64,000 nucleotides of DNA from Aliiruegeria sabulilitoris. Lineage in GTDB: Bacteria; Pseudomonadota; Alphaproteobacteria; Rhodobacterales; Rhodobacteraceae. The position numbers and the translations under genes are program-made. Positions 25,531 through 36,121 of the stretch are shown one piece after another. Where the stretch lies: NCBI RefSeq assembly GCF_001558155.1, contig NZ_LOAS01000001.1, positions 431,279 through 495,278 on the forward strand, in the 5' to 3' direction. The first letter of the stretch is position 1, and every line of letters begins with the position of its first letter. Under the pieces are notes generated by a model. That model did not search any database. It was not told the origin of the DNA and saw only the letters and a list, made by a program, of their open reading frames with translations.

Positions 25531-27150
25531 ATGGCCATCACATCCGCCAACCAGCTGGAACTGCTGCAGACCGCCGAGGCGGTAGCGCGCGAGAAGATGA
25601 TCGACCCGGAGCTGGTGATCGAGGCGATGGAGGAATCTCTCGCCCGTGCCGCCAAGTCCCGTTACGGTTCGGAAATGGACATTCGCGTGTCCATCGACCG
25701 CAAGACCGGTCGCGCCACTTTTACCCGTGTGCGCACCGTGGTCGCGGACGAAGAGTTGGAGAACTACCAGGCGGAGCTGACGGTCGAGCAGGCCAAGCAA
25801 TACATGGCCGATCCGCAGATCGGCGACACGCTGACCGACGAGGTCCCCCCGGTCGAGATGGGCCGGATCGCCGCCCAGAGTGCCAAGCAGGTCATCCTGC
25901 AGAAGGTGCGCGAGGCCGAGCGCGACCGGCAGTTCGAAGAGTTCAAGGACCGCGCTGGCACGATCATCAACGGTGTCGTCAAGCGCGAGGAATATGGCAA
26001 CGTCATCGTCGATATCGGCCGTGGCGAGGGCATCCTGCGCCGCAACGAGAAGATCGGCCGCGAGAGCTATCGCAATGGCGACCGCATCCGCTGCTTCATC
26101 AAGGACGTGCGCCGCGAGGCCCGTGGTCCGCAGATTTTCCTGAGCCGGACGTCGCCGGAGTTCATGGCCGAACTGTTCAAGATGGAAGTGCCGGAGATCT
26201 ATGACAACATCATCGAGATCAAGGCCGTGGCCCGTGACCCGGGCTCGCGCGCGAAGATCGCCGTAATCTCCTATGACAGCTCGATCGACCCGGTCGGCGC
26301 CTGTGTCGGTATGCGCGGCAGCCGTGTGCAAGCCGTGGTGAACGAGCTTCAGGGCGAAAAGATCGACATCATCCCGTGGAACGAGGACGTTCCGACCTTC
26401 CTCGTGAACGCGCTGCAGCCGGCCGAAGTGACCAAGGTCGTGCTCGACGAAGAGGCAGAGCGGATCGAGGTTGTCGTCCCTGATGAGCAGCTTTCGCTCG
26501 CCATCGGTCGTCGCGGCCAGAACGTCCGGCTTGCGAGCCAGTTGACCGGTCTCGATATCGACATCATGACCGAAGAAGATGAGAGCCAGCGCCGCCAGAA
26601 AGAATTCGAGGAGCGCACGCAGCTCTTCATGGCCACGCTGGACCTCGACGAGTTCTTCGCCCAGCTTCTGGTATCCGAGGGCTTCTCGAATCTCGAGGAA
26701 GTCGCCTATGTCGAGCTGGACGAGCTTCTGGTCATCGACGGCGTGGACGAAGCTACGGCCAACGAGCTTCAGGCCCGTGCTCGCGACCATATCGAAGCGA
26801 TCAACCGCAAGGCGCTGGAAAAGGCTGTCGAGATGGGCGTCGAGCAGAGCCTGATCGATTTCGAGGGCCTGACCCCGCAGATGATCGAGGCGCTGGCCGA
26901 TGACGGCGTGAAGACGCTGGAAGATTTCGCTACCTGCGCGGACTGGGAACTGGCCGGCGGCTGGACCACGGTCGATGGCGAGCGGGTCAAGGATGATGGC
27001 GTTCTGGAGAAATTTGACGTTTCTCTCGCCGAGGCGCAGGACATGGTGATGACTGCGCGCATCCAGCTTGGCTGGGTCGACCCGGCGGAGCTTGAGGCCG
27101 AAGCTGAAGAGGCCGAGGAAGACGCCGAAACCGAGGAGGCCGGCGCCTGA
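25531..27150 (+). CDS. nusA: transcription termination/antitermination factor NusA
   Basis: A 539-residue protein: N-terminal RNA polymerase-binding domain (about 1-130), S1 domain (about 135-200, GTIINGVVKREEYGNVIVDI), KH1 and KH2 (about 230-345, with VGACVGMRGSRVQAVVNEL and IGRRGQNVRLASQLTG), and two C-terminal acidic helix-hairpin-helix repeats as in other proteobacteria. The tail is strongly acidic. NusA promotes pausing and termination and joins antitermination complexes. It follows rimP by 17 bp with an AAGAGGAACAA ribosome binding site. Its own operon leader carries an intrinsic terminator, which invites autoregulation. Confidence 0.97.
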   Translation: MAITSANQLELLQTAEAVAREKMIDPELVIEAMEESLARAAKSRYGSEMDIRVSIDRKTGRATFTRVRTVVADEELENYQAELTVEQAKQYMADPQIGDTLTDEVPPVEMGRIAAQSAKQVILQKVREAERDRQFEEFKDRAGTIINGVVKREEYGNVIVDIGRGEGILRRNEKIGRESYRNGDRIRCFIKDVRREARGPQIFLSRTSPEFMAELFKMEVPEIYDNIIEIKAVARDPGSRAKIAVISYDSSIDPVGACVGMRGSRVQAVVNELQGEKIDIIPWNEDVPTFLVNALQPAEVTKVVLDEEAERIEVVVPDEQLSLAIGRRGQNVRLASQLTGLDIDIMTEEDESQRRQKEFEERTQLFMATLDLDEFFAQLLVSEGFSNLEEVAYVELDELLVIDGVDEATANELQARARDHIEAINRKALEKAVEMGVEQSLIDFEGLTPQMIEALADDGVKTLEDFATCADWELAGGWTTVDGERVKDDGVLEKFDVSLAEAQDMVMTARIQLGWVDPAELEAEAEEAEEDAETEEAGA

Positions 27151-27177
27151 TCCCTGGCGCTGGTTGGGTATCGGACC

Positions 27178-27813
27178 TTGGGTCGCGGTGGAATACATAA
27201 GGACCGGGAGGCGGCGAGCGAACGCAAATGCGCCGCCACCGGTGAGACCCGACCAAAGGCGGAGATGATCCGCTTCGTGGTCGGACCCGATGGCGGGATC
27301 GTGCCTGATCTTGCCGGCAAGCTGCCCGGACGTGGTATCTGGGTGACGGCGACGCGCGATGCTCTGGCGCTGGCCGTGAAGAAAAAGGCCTTCTCCCGCG
27401 GCGCCAAGCGGCAAGTCGCTGTGCCCGAGGGGCTGGTCGATGCGATCGAAGCAGGGCTGGCGCGCCGCGTGACCGACACGCTGTCATTGGCGCGCAAGGC
27501 CGGGTTGGCGATGGCGGGCTACGAGAAGGTCCGCGGGCTGATCCAGAACGGCGAGGTGGTCGTTTTGCTCCAGGCCAGCGATGGCTCGGAGCGCGGAAAG
27601 AGCAAATTGCGCCTTCCACCGGAGGAAGGTGCCTATTTCGACTGTCTGACGGCCCATGAAATGGGTTTGTCCTTTGGTCGAGACCATGTAATACACGCGG
27701 CGCTGTGTGCCGGAGGACTCACGACTCGTGTCGTTGAGGAGGCCACACGGCTTTCCGGCCTGCGCGGCAATATCGGGGCAGACGGCCCCGGAAAGGACGA
27801 TGGTATCGCATGA
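27178..27813 (+). CDS. YlxR-like RNA-binding domain fused to L7Ae-like domain
   Basis: A 211-residue protein. Residues 1-95 form a YlxR (DUF448) domain with [20 protein letters not shown] and [17 protein letters not shown]; residues 100-195 resemble a ribosomal L7Ae/L30e-type RNA-binding fold ([20 protein letters not shown]). Many alphaproteobacteria have this two-domain form between nusA and infB. The start is a TTG at 27178, giving [10 protein letters not shown], an N-terminus typical of the family; no ATG or GTG fits. Poor initiation may keep the protein scarce. The stop overlaps the infB start by 4 bp. Confidence 0.85.
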   Translation: MGRGGIHKDREAASERKCAATGETRPKAEMIRFVVGPDGGIVPDLAGKLPGRGIWVTATRDALALAVKKKAFSRGAKRQVAVPEGLVDAIEAGLARRVTDTLSLARKAGLAMAGYEKVRGLIQNGEVVVLLQASDGSERGKSKLRLPPEEGAYFDCLTAHEMGLSFGRDHVIHAALCAGGLTTRVVEEATRLSGLRGNIGADGPGKDDGIA

Positions 27814-30404
27814 GCGAGAATGACGGCAAAAAGACCCTGGGCCTGAAGGGCGGAGCACGCTCCGGCTCGGTGAAGCAGAGTTTCAGCCATGGACGCACCA
27901 AGAACGTCGTGGTCGAGACGAAGCGCAAGCGGGTCGTTGTTCCGAAACCGGGTGCTGGCAAGTCCGGCGGCGGCGGCGGACAGGCGGGCGGAGATCCTTC
28001 GCGCCGCCCGGCCGGAATTTCGGATGCCGAGATGGATCGCCGGCTCAAGGCGCTGCAACTTGCCAAGGCGCGCGAGGCCGATGAGGCCGTGCAACGCGCT
28101 GCGGACGAGAAACGCCGCGAGGAAGAACGCCAGCGTCGCCGCGAGGAGATCGAGGCCAAGGAGCGCGAGGAGCGCGAACGCGAAGAAGCGTTGAAGGCCA
28201 AGGCCGAGGAAGAAGAGCGCAAGAAGCGCGAGGCTGCCGAAGCTGTCAAGCGTGAGCGTGAAGAGCGCGAGGCGTCCCGCAAGGCGGTTCTGGCCACGCC
28301 GTCCCGTTCCGCGCAAGCTCCTCAGCCTCGTTCGGCCAAGAAAACCGAGCCCGAAGCTCAGGCCGAGGAGAAGGCCGCACCGGCTGCCCGGGAAACCCAG
28401 GCGCAGCCCAAGACCTTCACCAAGCCTGACGCGACTCCGCGCAAGGGCGGTCGTGACGATCGCGATCGTGACAACCGCAGCAAGGCCAACCGTGACGACA
28501 GCCGTCGTTCCGGCAAGCTGACCCTGAACCAGGCGATGACTGGTGGCGAAGGCGGGCGTCAGCGGTCGATGGCCGCGATGAAGCGCAAGCAGGAACGCGC
28601 CCGGCAAAAGGCCCTGGGTGGCGCTGAGAATCGTGAAAAGGTCGTGCGCGACGTGCAGGTTCCCGAGACGATCGTTGTCTCGGAACTGGCAAACCGTATG
28701 GCCGAGCGTGTGGCCGACGTGGTCAAGGCGCTCATGCAGAATGGCATGATGGTCACCCAGAACCAGCCGATCGATGCCGATACGGCGGAACTGATCGTTG
28801 AAGAGTTCGGCCACAAGATCGTCCGGGTGTCGGATGCCGACGTGGAAGACGTGATCGACTCCGTCGAGGACAAGGACGAGGATCTTCAGCCGCGTCCGCC
28901 GGTCGTCACGGTCATGGGCCATGTCGACCACGGCAAGACCTCGCTGCTCGACGCGATCCGCCATGCCAAGGTCGTTGCCGGCGAGGCCGGTGGCATCACC
29001 CAGCATATCGGCGCCTACCAGGTGACCACCGATGGCGGGCAGGTGCTGTCCTTCCTCGATACGCCGGGCCACGCTGCCTTTACGTCCATGCGTGCCCGGG
29101 GTGCGCAGGTGACAGACATCGTGATCCTCGTGGTTGCTGCCGATGACGCGGTGATGCCGCAGACAGTCGAGGCGATCAATCACGCCAAGGCTGCGGGCGT
29201 GCCGATGATCGTGGCGATCAACAAGATTGACCGCCCTGCTGCCGACCCCACCAAGGTTCGGACCGACCTGCTCCAGCACGAGGTTGTCGTCGAGGCGATG
29301 TCGGGCGAGGTGCAGGATGTCGAGGTTTCGGCCATCACCGGCCAGGGTCTCGATGAACTGCTCGAAGCCATTGCGCTGCAATCGGAGATCCTTGAACTCA
29401 AGGCGAACCCGAACCGCGCTGCGTCCGGGGCCGTGATCGAAGCCCAGCTTGATGTGGGTCGCGGTCCGGTTGCCACCGTTCTGGTTCAGAACGGCACGCT
29501 CAGGCAGGGCGACATCTTCGTCGTCGGTGAGCAGTGGGGTAAAGTTCGTGCGTTGGTCGACGACAAGGGCAACCGTGTCGAAGAGGCAGGCCCTTCGGTT
29601 CCGGTCGAGGTGCTTGGCCTCAACGGTACGCCGGAAGCCGGCGACGTTCTGAACGTGGTCGAGACCGAAGCCCAGGCGCGGGAAATCGCCGAGTATCGCG
29701 AGCAGGCCGCCAAGGACCGGCGTGCCGCTGCCGGTGCCGCCACGACCCTCGATCAGCTGATGGCCAAGGCCAAGGAAGACGAGAACGTGGCCGAGCTGCC
29801 GATCTTGGTGAAGGCTGACGTGCAGGGTTCTGCCGAGGCCATCGCCCAGGCGATGGAAAAGATTGGCAATGACGAGGTTCGCGTACGCCTGCTGCACTAT
29901 GGCGTCGGTGCCATCACGGAGAGCGATATCGGCCTTGCCGAAGCATCCGGTGCACCGGTCATCGGCTTCAACGTACGTGCCAACGCCCCGGCCCGTGCTG
30001 CGGCAAACCAGAAGGGCGTGGAGATCCGGTACTACTCGGTGATCTATGACCTTGTGGATGATGTGAAGGCAGCCGCGTCCGGCCTGCTTTCTGCCGAAGT
30101 GCGCGAGAACTTCATCGGTTATGCCGAGATCAAGGAGGTCTTCAAGGTCTCCAATGTCGGCAAGGTCGCCGGCTGTCTCGTCACCGAGGGTGTCGCCCGC
30201 CGTTCCGCCGGTGTGCGTTTGCTGCGCGACAACGTGGTCATCCACGAAGGCACGCTCAAGACGCTCAAGCGCTTCAAGGACGAGGTTGCCGAAGTGCAGT
30301 CCGGCCAGGAATGCGGCATGGCTTTCGAGAATTACGAAGATATCCGCCCAGGCGATGTCATCGAGATTTTCGAGCGCGAGGAAGTCGAACGTCAGCTGGC
30401 CTGA
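27810..30404 (+). CDS. infB: translation initiation factor IF-2
   Basis: An 864-residue GTPase that delivers fMet-tRNA to the 30S subunit. The first 280 residues are low-complexity and highly charged, with long Arg/Glu-rich helical stretches and alanine/proline segments. The IF2_N element [20 protein letters not shown] lies near 230-250. The G domain has [30 protein letters not shown] and NKIDRP, followed by domains II-IV ending in [10 protein letters not shown]. The ATGA overlap with the ylxR-like gene couples translation. An intrinsic terminator 28 bp after the stop ends the operon. Confidence 0.97.
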   Translation: MSENDGKKTLGLKGGARSGSVKQSFSHGRTKNVVVETKRKRVVVPKPGAGKSGGGGGQAGGDPSRRPAGISDAEMDRRLKALQLAKAREADEAVQRAADEKRREEERQRRREEIEAKEREEREREEALKAKAEEEERKKREAAEAVKREREEREASRKAVLATPSRSAQAPQPRSAKKTEPEAQAEEKAAPAARETQAQPKTFTKPDATPRKGGRDDRDRDNRSKANRDDSRRSGKLTLNQAMTGGEGGRQRSMAAMKRKQERARQKALGGAENREKVVRDVQVPETIVVSELANRMAERVADVVKALMQNGMMVTQNQPIDADTAELIVEEFGHKIVRVSDADVEDVIDSVEDKDEDLQPRPPVVTVMGHVDHGKTSLLDAIRHAKVVAGEAGGITQHIGAYQVTTDGGQVLSFLDTPGHAAFTSMRARGAQVTDIVILVVAADDAVMPQTVEAINHAKAAGVPMIVAINKIDRPAADPTKVRTDLLQHEVVVEAMSGEVQDVEVSAITGQGLDELLEAIALQSEILELKANPNRAASGAVIEAQLDVGRGPVATVLVQNGTLRQGDIFVVGEQWGKVRALVDDKGNRVEEAGPSVPVEVLGLNGTPEAGDVLNVVETEAQAREIAEYREQAAKDRRAAAGAATTLDQLMAKAKEDENVAELPILVKADVQGSAEAIAQAMEKIGNDEVRVRLLHYGVGAITESDIGLAEASGAPVIGFNVRANAPARAAANQKGVEIRYYSVIYDLVDDVKAAASGLLSAEVRENFIGYAEIKEVFKVSNVGKVAGCLVTEGVARRSAGVRLLRDNVVIHEGTLKTLKRFKDEVAEVQSGQECGMAFENYEDIRPGDVIEIFEREEVERQLA

Positions 30405-30431
30405 TCTCGAAAGACAACACGAATAGATATC

Positions 30432-30458
30432 GGGCGGCTGGTTACAGCCGCCCTTTTC
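30432..30458 (+). terminator. Rho-independent terminator after infB
   Basis: GGGCGGCT, loop GGTTAC, AGCCGCCC followed by TTTT: a perfect 8-bp GC-rich stem. Confidence 0.92.
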
Positions 30459-30484
30459 ATTTGGAACCGGTGATTTTCGTCTCT

Positions 30485-30606
30485 TCGGATCGTGCCTCCG
30501 GCGGAGGTATTTGGGGAAAGATGAAACCGAATTGGGCTCGCGATCATCTTTCTGAAAATATCCTGGGGGGAGCGCTCGAAAGAGCGCGGGGGGCAAAGCC
30601 CCCTCG
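30485..30606. repeat. Rhodobacterales-type intergenic palindromic repeat element
   Basis: A compound element in the non-coding gap between infB and mutT. It contains the palindrome CCTCCGGCGGAGG (30495-30507) followed by TATTTGGGGAAAGATGAA. Some 25 bp on, the inverted partner ATCATCTTTCTGAAAATATCC (written here as ATCATCTTTC plus TGAAAATATCC) begins, followed by GCGCTC-GAAA-GAGCGC and GGGGGGC-AAA-GCCCCC hairpins. I recognise both halves as sequence often seen between genes in Roseobacter-group genomes. Only this one copy is in the window, so the repeat status rests on recognition. Confidence 0.6.
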
Positions 30607-30626
30607 TTAGACGCCGAAATGGCAGG

Positions 30627-31025
30627 TCAGAGCCACTCGCGAATATGCGGGATCAGCGGGATATCCGCTTCGGGCATCGGGTAGTCGCGCAGCTTGTCGC
30701 CGGTGACCCATTTCAGGGCCTGCCCTTCCCGCGAAACAGGTGTTCCCTGCCACTTTCGGCAGATGAAGAGCGGCATCAGCAGATGAAAATCCGCGTAGGC
30801 GTGGCTGGCGAAAGTCAGGGGGGCGAGGCAGGAGGACCAGGTGTCGATGCCCAGTTCCTCGTGCAGCTCACGGATTAGGCAGGCTTCCGGCGTCTCCCCG
30901 GCTTCGATCTTGCCACCGGGAAATTCCCACAGGCCGGCCATGGATTTACCCTCTGGTCTTTGCGCCAGCAGCACGCGCCCGTCGAAATCGACGAGCGCAA
31001 CGGCAGAGACAAGGACTGTCTTCAC
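30627..31025 (-). CDS. mutT: 8-oxo-dGTP diphosphatase
   Basis: A 132-residue Nudix protein with the full box GGKIEAGETPEACLIRELHEELG preceded by AGLWEFP; the box is intact (GGKIEAGE, seven residues, RELHEELGI). The WEFPGGKIE context and short length are typical of MutT, which removes oxidised dGTP to prevent A-to-C mutations. The ATG overlaps the argJ stop by 4 bp, an arrangement (argJ-mutT) common in Rhodobacteraceae. It is the last gene of the PPIase-argJ-mutT series. Confidence 0.92.
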   Translation of the reverse strand: MKTVLVSAVALVDFDGRVLLAQRPEGKSMAGLWEFPGGKIEAGETPEACLIRELHEELGIDTWSSCLAPLTFASHAYADFHLLMPLFICRKWQGTPVSREGQALKWVTGDKLRDYPMPEADIPLIPHIREWL

Positions 31026-32269
31026 GAACGGTAATCCGCGTTGATGGAGATATAGGCGTGGGTCAGATCGCAGGTCCAGGCGGTGAACGCGCCGTTTCCT
31101 AGGCCGAGATCGACCGACATATGCAATTCAGGCTGCTTCATGTAGGCCGCGCCGGCCTCCTCGGTGTAGCTCGGGGCAACCCAGCCCTTTTCGGCCACGA
31201 GGATATCGCCGAAGCGAATGGAGAGCCTGTCGCGATCAGCCGTCGCGCCGGATTTGCCGACCGCCATCACAACGCGACCCCAGTTCGGGTCTTCACCGGC
31301 GATGGCCGTTTTGACCAGCGGTGAATTGGCGATGGACATGGCAATGGTCTTTGCATCCGCGTCGTCGGTCGCACCCGTGACCCGGATTTCGAGGAACTTC
31401 GACGCGCCCTCGCCGTCCTTGACCACCTGGTGCGCGAGATCCTGCATGACCTTGTGCAACGCCTCTACGAACGTCCTTCCGGACGCGTCGTTCAGGTCGT
31501 CAATACGTGCCTCGCCCTTGCCGGTGGCAGCCAGCAGCAGCGTGTCGGAGGTCGAGGTGTCTCCATCGACCGTGATCGCGTTGAAGGTCTGCTCGGTCAG
31601 CGAACTGAGCGCCTGTTGCAAGACGGGTTGGGCGATCGCGACATCGGTGAAGATATAGACAAGCATCGTGGCCATGTCGGGCGCGATCATGCCGGACCCC
31701 TTGGCGATGCCTGCGATGCGGATTTCGCCGGCGGGGCTTTGAACGACGGCACCGGAGCCCTTGGCATAGGTGTCCGTTGTCATGATGGCCCGCGCGGCGG
31801 TCTCGATCCCTTCAGGAACCAGGCCCGCGACCAGCTCGTCGAGCCGTTGAGTGATCCGCTCATGCGGCAACCGTTCCCCGATGACTCCCGTGGAGGAGGT
31901 GAAAACCCGTGCGGTCGGTATGCCGGACGCGGCGGACACAGCCGCGCAGATAGCCGCGACGGAGCCTTCACCGGCAGCGCCGGTAAAGGCGTTGGAATTG
32001 CCCGAATTCACAAGGATCGCGGCGCCGGCATCCGCGTCGGTGCCGGCCGCCAGCTTGGCTTCGCAATCCAGAACCGGAGCGGAGCGGGTCGAAGACCGGG
32101 TAAAGACGCCGGCAATGGCGCTGCCCGGCGCGAGCCGGGCCAGCATCACGTCGGTTCGGCCCGCATATCGCACGCCCGCTGCCAGCGCGGAGAACTCCAC
32201 ACCGGCGATTTCGGGCAGTTCTGGGAAAGATGCAGGCGCAAGCGGTGAAACGGACAGTTTTCCGGCCAT
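31022..32269 (-). CDS. argJ: bifunctional glutamate N-acetyltransferase / amino-acid acetyltransferase
   Basis: A 415-residue Ntn-type enzyme of arginine synthesis, transferring acetyl from N-acetylornithine to glutamate. Self-cleavage between Ala and Thr in IAPDMATMLVYIFTD gives the alpha and beta chains, and the new N-terminal Thr is the nucleophile. KGSGMIAPDMATML, DGDTSTSDTLLLAATGKGEA and the C-terminal YISINADYRS are as expected. Whether it also uses acetyl-CoA cannot be decided. It is 11 bp downstream of the PPIase gene and overlaps mutT by 4 bp. Confidence 0.96.
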   Translation of the reverse strand: MAGKLSVSPLAPASFPELPEIAGVEFSALAAGVRYAGRTDVMLARLAPGSAIAGVFTRSSTRSAPVLDCEAKLAAGTDADAGAAILVNSGNSNAFTGAAGEGSVAAICAAVSAASGIPTARVFTSSTGVIGERLPHERITQRLDELVAGLVPEGIETAARAIMTTDTYAKGSGAVVQSPAGEIRIAGIAKGSGMIAPDMATMLVYIFTDVAIAQPVLQQALSSLTEQTFNAITVDGDTSTSDTLLLAATGKGEARIDDLNDASGRTFVEALHKVMQDLAHQVVKDGEGASKFLEIRVTGATDDADAKTIAMSIANSPLVKTAIAGEDPNWGRVVMAVGKSGATADRDRLSIRFGDILVAEKGWVAPSYTEEAGAAYMKQPELHMSVDLGLGNGAFTAWTCDLTHAYISINADYRS

Positions 32270-32280
32270 CTTTCTCTCCG

Positions 32281-33132
32281 TTACTCGGCGATCAGGTCGA
32301 GGTTGTTGAGCAGGCCGGGATCGAATTCCATTTCGGATTTCACGACATCGGTCTCGTCCATCACCGCCGCGAGCGCTTCGGTCACGGCCGCGTTCTCGAT
32401 CTCGGCGGCAAGTTCCGCGCGCACCTCGTCAAGGCTCGGCGCGTCGGCAATCCGGGACTCGTTCAGCTTGACCACGTGCCAGCCGAACTGCGTCTGCACC
32501 GGATCGGAAACCTGGCCGTCTTCGAGCGCCATCACGGCCTGTTCGAACTCCGGCACCATCATGCCCGGACCGAACCAGCCGAGATCGCCGCCGCTCGGGC
32601 CGGAGGGACCGGTGGATTTTTCCATCGCCAAGGCCGCAAAGTCGGCGCCGCCATCGAGCGCTTCGCGGATAGCCTTGGCCTCGTCTTCGGTCGCCACGAG
32701 GATATGGGCGGCGTGAAACTCCTTGGTCGGCTCGGCATCGGCGAAACGTGCCTCATAGGCCGCCTGAAGGCTCGAGTCGTTCACCGCGTCGCGGACGACC
32801 TTGCCGATCGCCTCGCCGGCGAGCAGGCCGGAGATCTGGTTGTCGATGGACAGCTGGGTTGCCTTTGTCACCTCTTCGCCAAGCGACTGGGCCATGGCAT
32901 TCTGCTGCATGAGCTGGTCGAGGATACCTTCCCAGAGCACGGCAGGCTCCAGTTGCTGGTATTGCTGCGGCAGCGTCTGCCGCGCCACGATCATGTGACC
33001 GAGCGTAATGTCGGCGCCGCCGACGGTCGCGACAACCGTATCCGCGGTGATCTCTTCGGCCCCTGCCGGCAGGCTGGCCGCCATTGCGAGGGCAAAGAGC
33101 CCGGCACCCCAGGTTTTGTTGGTGATCTGCAT
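32281..33132 (-). CDS. exported parvulin-type peptidyl-prolyl isomerase
   Basis: A 283-residue protein. The N-terminus has a signal peptide (lysine, then GAGLFALAMAASLPAGA, probably cleaved after AGA). A SurA/PrsA-like N-terminal helical region (about 25-135) is followed by a rotamase domain (about 135-235) with FHAAHILVATEDEAKAI, GGDLGWFGPGMMVPEFEQAV and TQFGWHVVKLNE. It probably assists folding of outer-membrane or periplasmic proteins. The start at 33132 has AAGGAG 9 bp upstream. It faces secA across a gap of about 170 bp, so two protein-export functions may share a control region. Confidence 0.92.
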   Translation of the reverse strand: MQITNKTWGAGLFALAMAASLPAGAEEITADTVVATVGGADITLGHMIVARQTLPQQYQQLEPAVLWEGILDQLMQQNAMAQSLGEEVTKATQLSIDNQISGLLAGEAIGKVVRDAVNDSSLQAAYEARFADAEPTKEFHAAHILVATEDEAKAIREALDGGADFAALAMEKSTGPSGPSGGDLGWFGPGMMVPEFEQAVMALEDGQVSDPVQTQFGWHVVKLNESRIADAPSLDEVRAELAAEIENAAVTEALAAVMDETDVVKSEMEFDPGLLNNLDLIAE

Positions 33133-33306
33133 CGAGATAGGCTCCTTCGTGGCCGCGCCCTTGCGCAGCGTTGACACTCACAGGGCGCACCCTTACATCC
33201 CGCATGGTCCGGGAGGCGAGCGGCTCTTCGTTAGATGTCTAGGTAACGATGCACGCAAGGGCCGGCAAGGCGTCCTCTCACACGAATTAGTCATGGCGGA
33301 GCAGAT

Positions 33307-36003
33307 ATGCTGGGAATTGGAACGATCGCGAAAAAGGTCTTTGGCACGCCAAACGACCGCAAGATCAAGGCAACCCGTCCCGTCATCGACCAGATAAACG
33401 CGTTGGAACCGGAATTCGAGAAGAAGACCGATGCCGAACTGATCGAAAAGACGCGCGAGCTTCAGGAACGCGCCCGCAACGGCGAGGATCTCGACGCGCT
33501 GTTGCCGGAAGCCTTCGCCAATGTCCGCGAGGGGTCCAAGCGGGCGCTTGGCCTGCGTGCGTTCGATGTGCAGCTCATGGGCGGCATCTTCCTGCATGAG
33601 GGAAATATCTCGGAGATGAAGACGGGCGAGGGCAAGACGCTCGTGGCCACCTTCCCGGCCTATCTCAACGCGCTCTCCGGCAAGGGCGTGCATATCGTCA
33701 CCGTCAACGACTACCTCGCCAAGCGGGATGCGGAATGGATGGGCAAGGTCTATGCCCATCTGGGCATGACCTGTGGCGTCGTCTACCCGCAGCAGCCCGA
33801 GGAAGAGAAACTCGGCGCCTATGGCTGCGACGTGACCTACGCCACCAACAACGAGCTTGGGTTCGATTATCTGCGCGACAACATGAAATCCGAGCTCAAG
33901 GATGTCTGCCAGAAATATCACAACTTCGCGATTGTCGACGAGGTCGACTCGATTCTGATCGACGAGGCACGGACGCCGCTGATCATCTCCGGCCCCAGCC
34001 AGGACCGTTCCGAGCTGTACCGCACCATCGACGGGATCATCCCCGAGGTGCAGCCGGAGCATTACAAGCTCGACGAGAAATCCAAGAACGTCACCTATAC
34101 CGACGAGGGCAACGAGTTCCTCGAACAGCGGCTGCGCCATTACGAGCTGCTGCCGGAAGGGCAGAACCTCTATGACCCCGAGAGCACCACATTGGTGCAC
34201 CACATCAACCAGGGCCTGAAGGCGCATGTGCTGTTCCAGCGCGACAAGGACTACATCGTGCGCGATGGCCAGGTTGTGCTGATCGATGAGTTCACCGGTC
34301 GGATGATGCATGGCCGCCGCCTGTCGGATGGTCTTCACCAGGCGATCGAGGCCAAGGAAGGCTGCGATATCCAGCCCGAGAACGTCACTCTCGCCCAGGT
34401 GACCTTCCAGAACTATTTCCGTCTCTACGACAAGCTTTCGGGCATGACCGGCACGGCGCTGACCGAGGCGGATGAATTCATGGAGATCTACAAGCTCGGC
34501 GTTGTGGAGGTTCCGACCAACCTGCCCGTCGCGCGCAAGGACGAGCACGACCAGGTCTATCGGACCGCTGCCGAGAAATTCAAAGCCGTGATCGAGGAAA
34601 TCCGAGAGGCCAACAAAAAGGGCCAACCGGTTCTGGTCGGTACGACCTCGATCGAGAAATCGGAAATGCTCAGCCAGATGCTTCAGGCAGAAGGGCTCAA
34701 GCACAACGTCCTGAACGCACGCCAGCACGAGCAGGAAGCCCAGATCGTCGCCGATGCCGGCAAGTTGGGCGCGGTGACGATTGCCACCAACATGGCGGGC
34801 CGCGGGACGGACATCAAACTCGGCGGCAATGTCGAGTTCAAGGTGATGGAGGCCATCGCGGCTGATCCCGATGCCGATCCGGAGCAGATCCGCGCCGATA
34901 TCGAGGCCCAGCACAAGGGCGACGAGCAGGCCGTGAAGGATGCCGGCGGTCTTTACGTGCTGGCGACCGAACGTCACGAAAGCCGCCGGATCGACAACCA
35001 GTTGCGCGGCCGTTCCGGCCGTCAGGGCGACCCGGGCAAGTCCAGCTTCTTCCTGAGCCTTGAAGACGACCTGATGCGGATTTTCGGCTCCGAGCGGCTG
35101 GATTCCATGCTGAACCGCTTGGGTATGCAGGAAGGCGAGGCCATCGTGCACCCTTGGGTGAACAAGTCGCTGGAGCGTGCGCAGGCCAAGGTCGAGGGGC
35201 GCAACTTCGACATCCGCAAGCAGCTGCTGAAATTCGACGACGTGATGAACGACCAGCGGAAGGTGATCTTCGGTCAGCGTCGCGAGATCATGGAATCCGA
35301 GGATCTGTCGGAAATCGTCCAGGACATGCGCCGCGAGGTGATCGACGACCTGGTTGCGCAATACATGCCCAAGAAGAGCTATGCCGACCAATGGGAGACC
35401 GAAGCGCTCCACGCAGATGTGCGCAAGAAAATCGGTGTCGACGCACCGGTGATGGAATGGGCCGAAGAAGAGGGCGTGGATGACGACGATATCCGGGAGC
35501 GCCTCTATGACGCCTCTGATTCGTTCATGGCCCAGAAGGCAGTGGATTTCGGCCCCGAGAACATGCGGATGATCGAGAAGCAGCTCCTGCTGCAGACGAT
35601 CGACAGCAAGTGGCGCGAGCACCTGCTGACGCTGGAGCATCTGCGCTCCGTTGTCGGTTTCCGTGGCTATGCCCAGCGTGACCCGCTCAACGAGTACAAG
35701 AACGAGGCCTTCCAGCTGTTCGAGAACCTGCTCGACGGTCTGCGTGAGGAGGTTTCGGAGAAGCTTGGCCAGATCCGTCCGCTGACGCCGGAAGAGCAAC
35801 AGGCAATGATGCAGCAGATGATGGCCCAGCAGGCCGCGCTGCAGCAGGCCGCTGGCGGCGGCGAGCCCGAGAAGGACGCGCAAGCGCCCGTGCCCGACGG
35901 TTTCGACGAAACCGATCCGAACACCTGGGGCAATCCGGGCCGGAACGAGCCCTGCCCCTGCGGATCAGGTAAGAAGTTCAAGCACTGCCACGGGGCGCTC
36001 TGA
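33307..36003 (+). CDS. secA: preprotein translocase ATPase SecA
   Basis: An 898-residue motor of the Sec pathway. Walker A is [20 protein letters not shown] (about residues 104-123), the DEAD-like box is [18 protein letters not shown], and [14 protein letters not shown] and [20 protein letters not shown] complete the helicase motifs. The C-terminus has a glutamine/methionine-rich linker and the zinc-binding [14 protein letters not shown] used to contact SecB and ribosomes. Length is typical. The start is [19 protein letters not shown] with an upstream GGCGGAGCAG site. A terminator 49 bp after the stop ends the transcript. Confidence 0.98.
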   Translation: MLGIGTIAKKVFGTPNDRKIKATRPVIDQINALEPEFEKKTDAELIEKTRELQERARNGEDLDALLPEAFANVREGSKRALGLRAFDVQLMGGIFLHEGNISEMKTGEGKTLVATFPAYLNALSGKGVHIVTVNDYLAKRDAEWMGKVYAHLGMTCGVVYPQQPEEEKLGAYGCDVTYATNNELGFDYLRDNMKSELKDVCQKYHNFAIVDEVDSILIDEARTPLIISGPSQDRSELYRTIDGIIPEVQPEHYKLDEKSKNVTYTDEGNEFLEQRLRHYELLPEGQNLYDPESTTLVHHINQGLKAHVLFQRDKDYIVRDGQVVLIDEFTGRMMHGRRLSDGLHQAIEAKEGCDIQPENVTLAQVTFQNYFRLYDKLSGMTGTALTEADEFMEIYKLGVVEVPTNLPVARKDEHDQVYRTAAEKFKAVIEEIREANKKGQPVLVGTTSIEKSEMLSQMLQAEGLKHNVLNARQHEQEAQIVADAGKLGAVTIATNMAGRGTDIKLGGNVEFKVMEAIAADPDADPEQIRADIEAQHKGDEQAVKDAGGLYVLATERHESRRIDNQLRGRSGRQGDPGKSSFFLSLEDDLMRIFGSERLDSMLNRLGMQEGEAIVHPWVNKSLERAQAKVEGRNFDIRKQLLKFDDVMNDQRKVIFGQRREIMESEDLSEIVQDMRREVIDDLVAQYMPKKSYADQWETEALHADVRKKIGVDAPVMEWAEEEGVDDDDIRERLYDASDSFMAQKAVDFGPENMRMIEKQLLLQTIDSKWREHLLTLEHLRSVVGFRGYAQRDPLNEYKNEAFQLFENLLDGLREEVSEKLGQIRPLTPEEQQAMMQQMMAQQAALQQAAGGGEPEKDAQAPVPDGFDETDPNTWGNPGRNEPCPCGSGKKFKHCHGAL

Positions 36004-36051
36004 GCCCGTAAACGCGGCTTATTTTTCACGAATGTGACCTATTCGGGTCTT

Positions 36052-36079
36052 GGCAGCGCCACGGCGCTGCCCATTTTTT
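36052..36079 (+). terminator. Rho-independent terminator after secA
   Basis: GGCAGCGC, loop CACG, GCGCTGCC, then CA and TTTTTT. The 8-bp stem is perfect. Confidence 0.88.
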
Positions 36080-36121
36080 AGCCTATGTCTTGCTGAAGGT
36101 TTCGACCCGAAGGAGGCAGAT

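Noticed and set aside
27633-30596. A very long open frame (987 codons) on the strand opposite infB
   Set aside because: It is a GC-rich shadow of infB: low-complexity composition, no ribosome binding site, no family motif, while the plus strand has clear IF-2 domains.
33193-35883. An 896-codon open frame opposite secA
   Set aside because: Its amino acid pattern mirrors the codon bias of secA. No signal or domain is seen.
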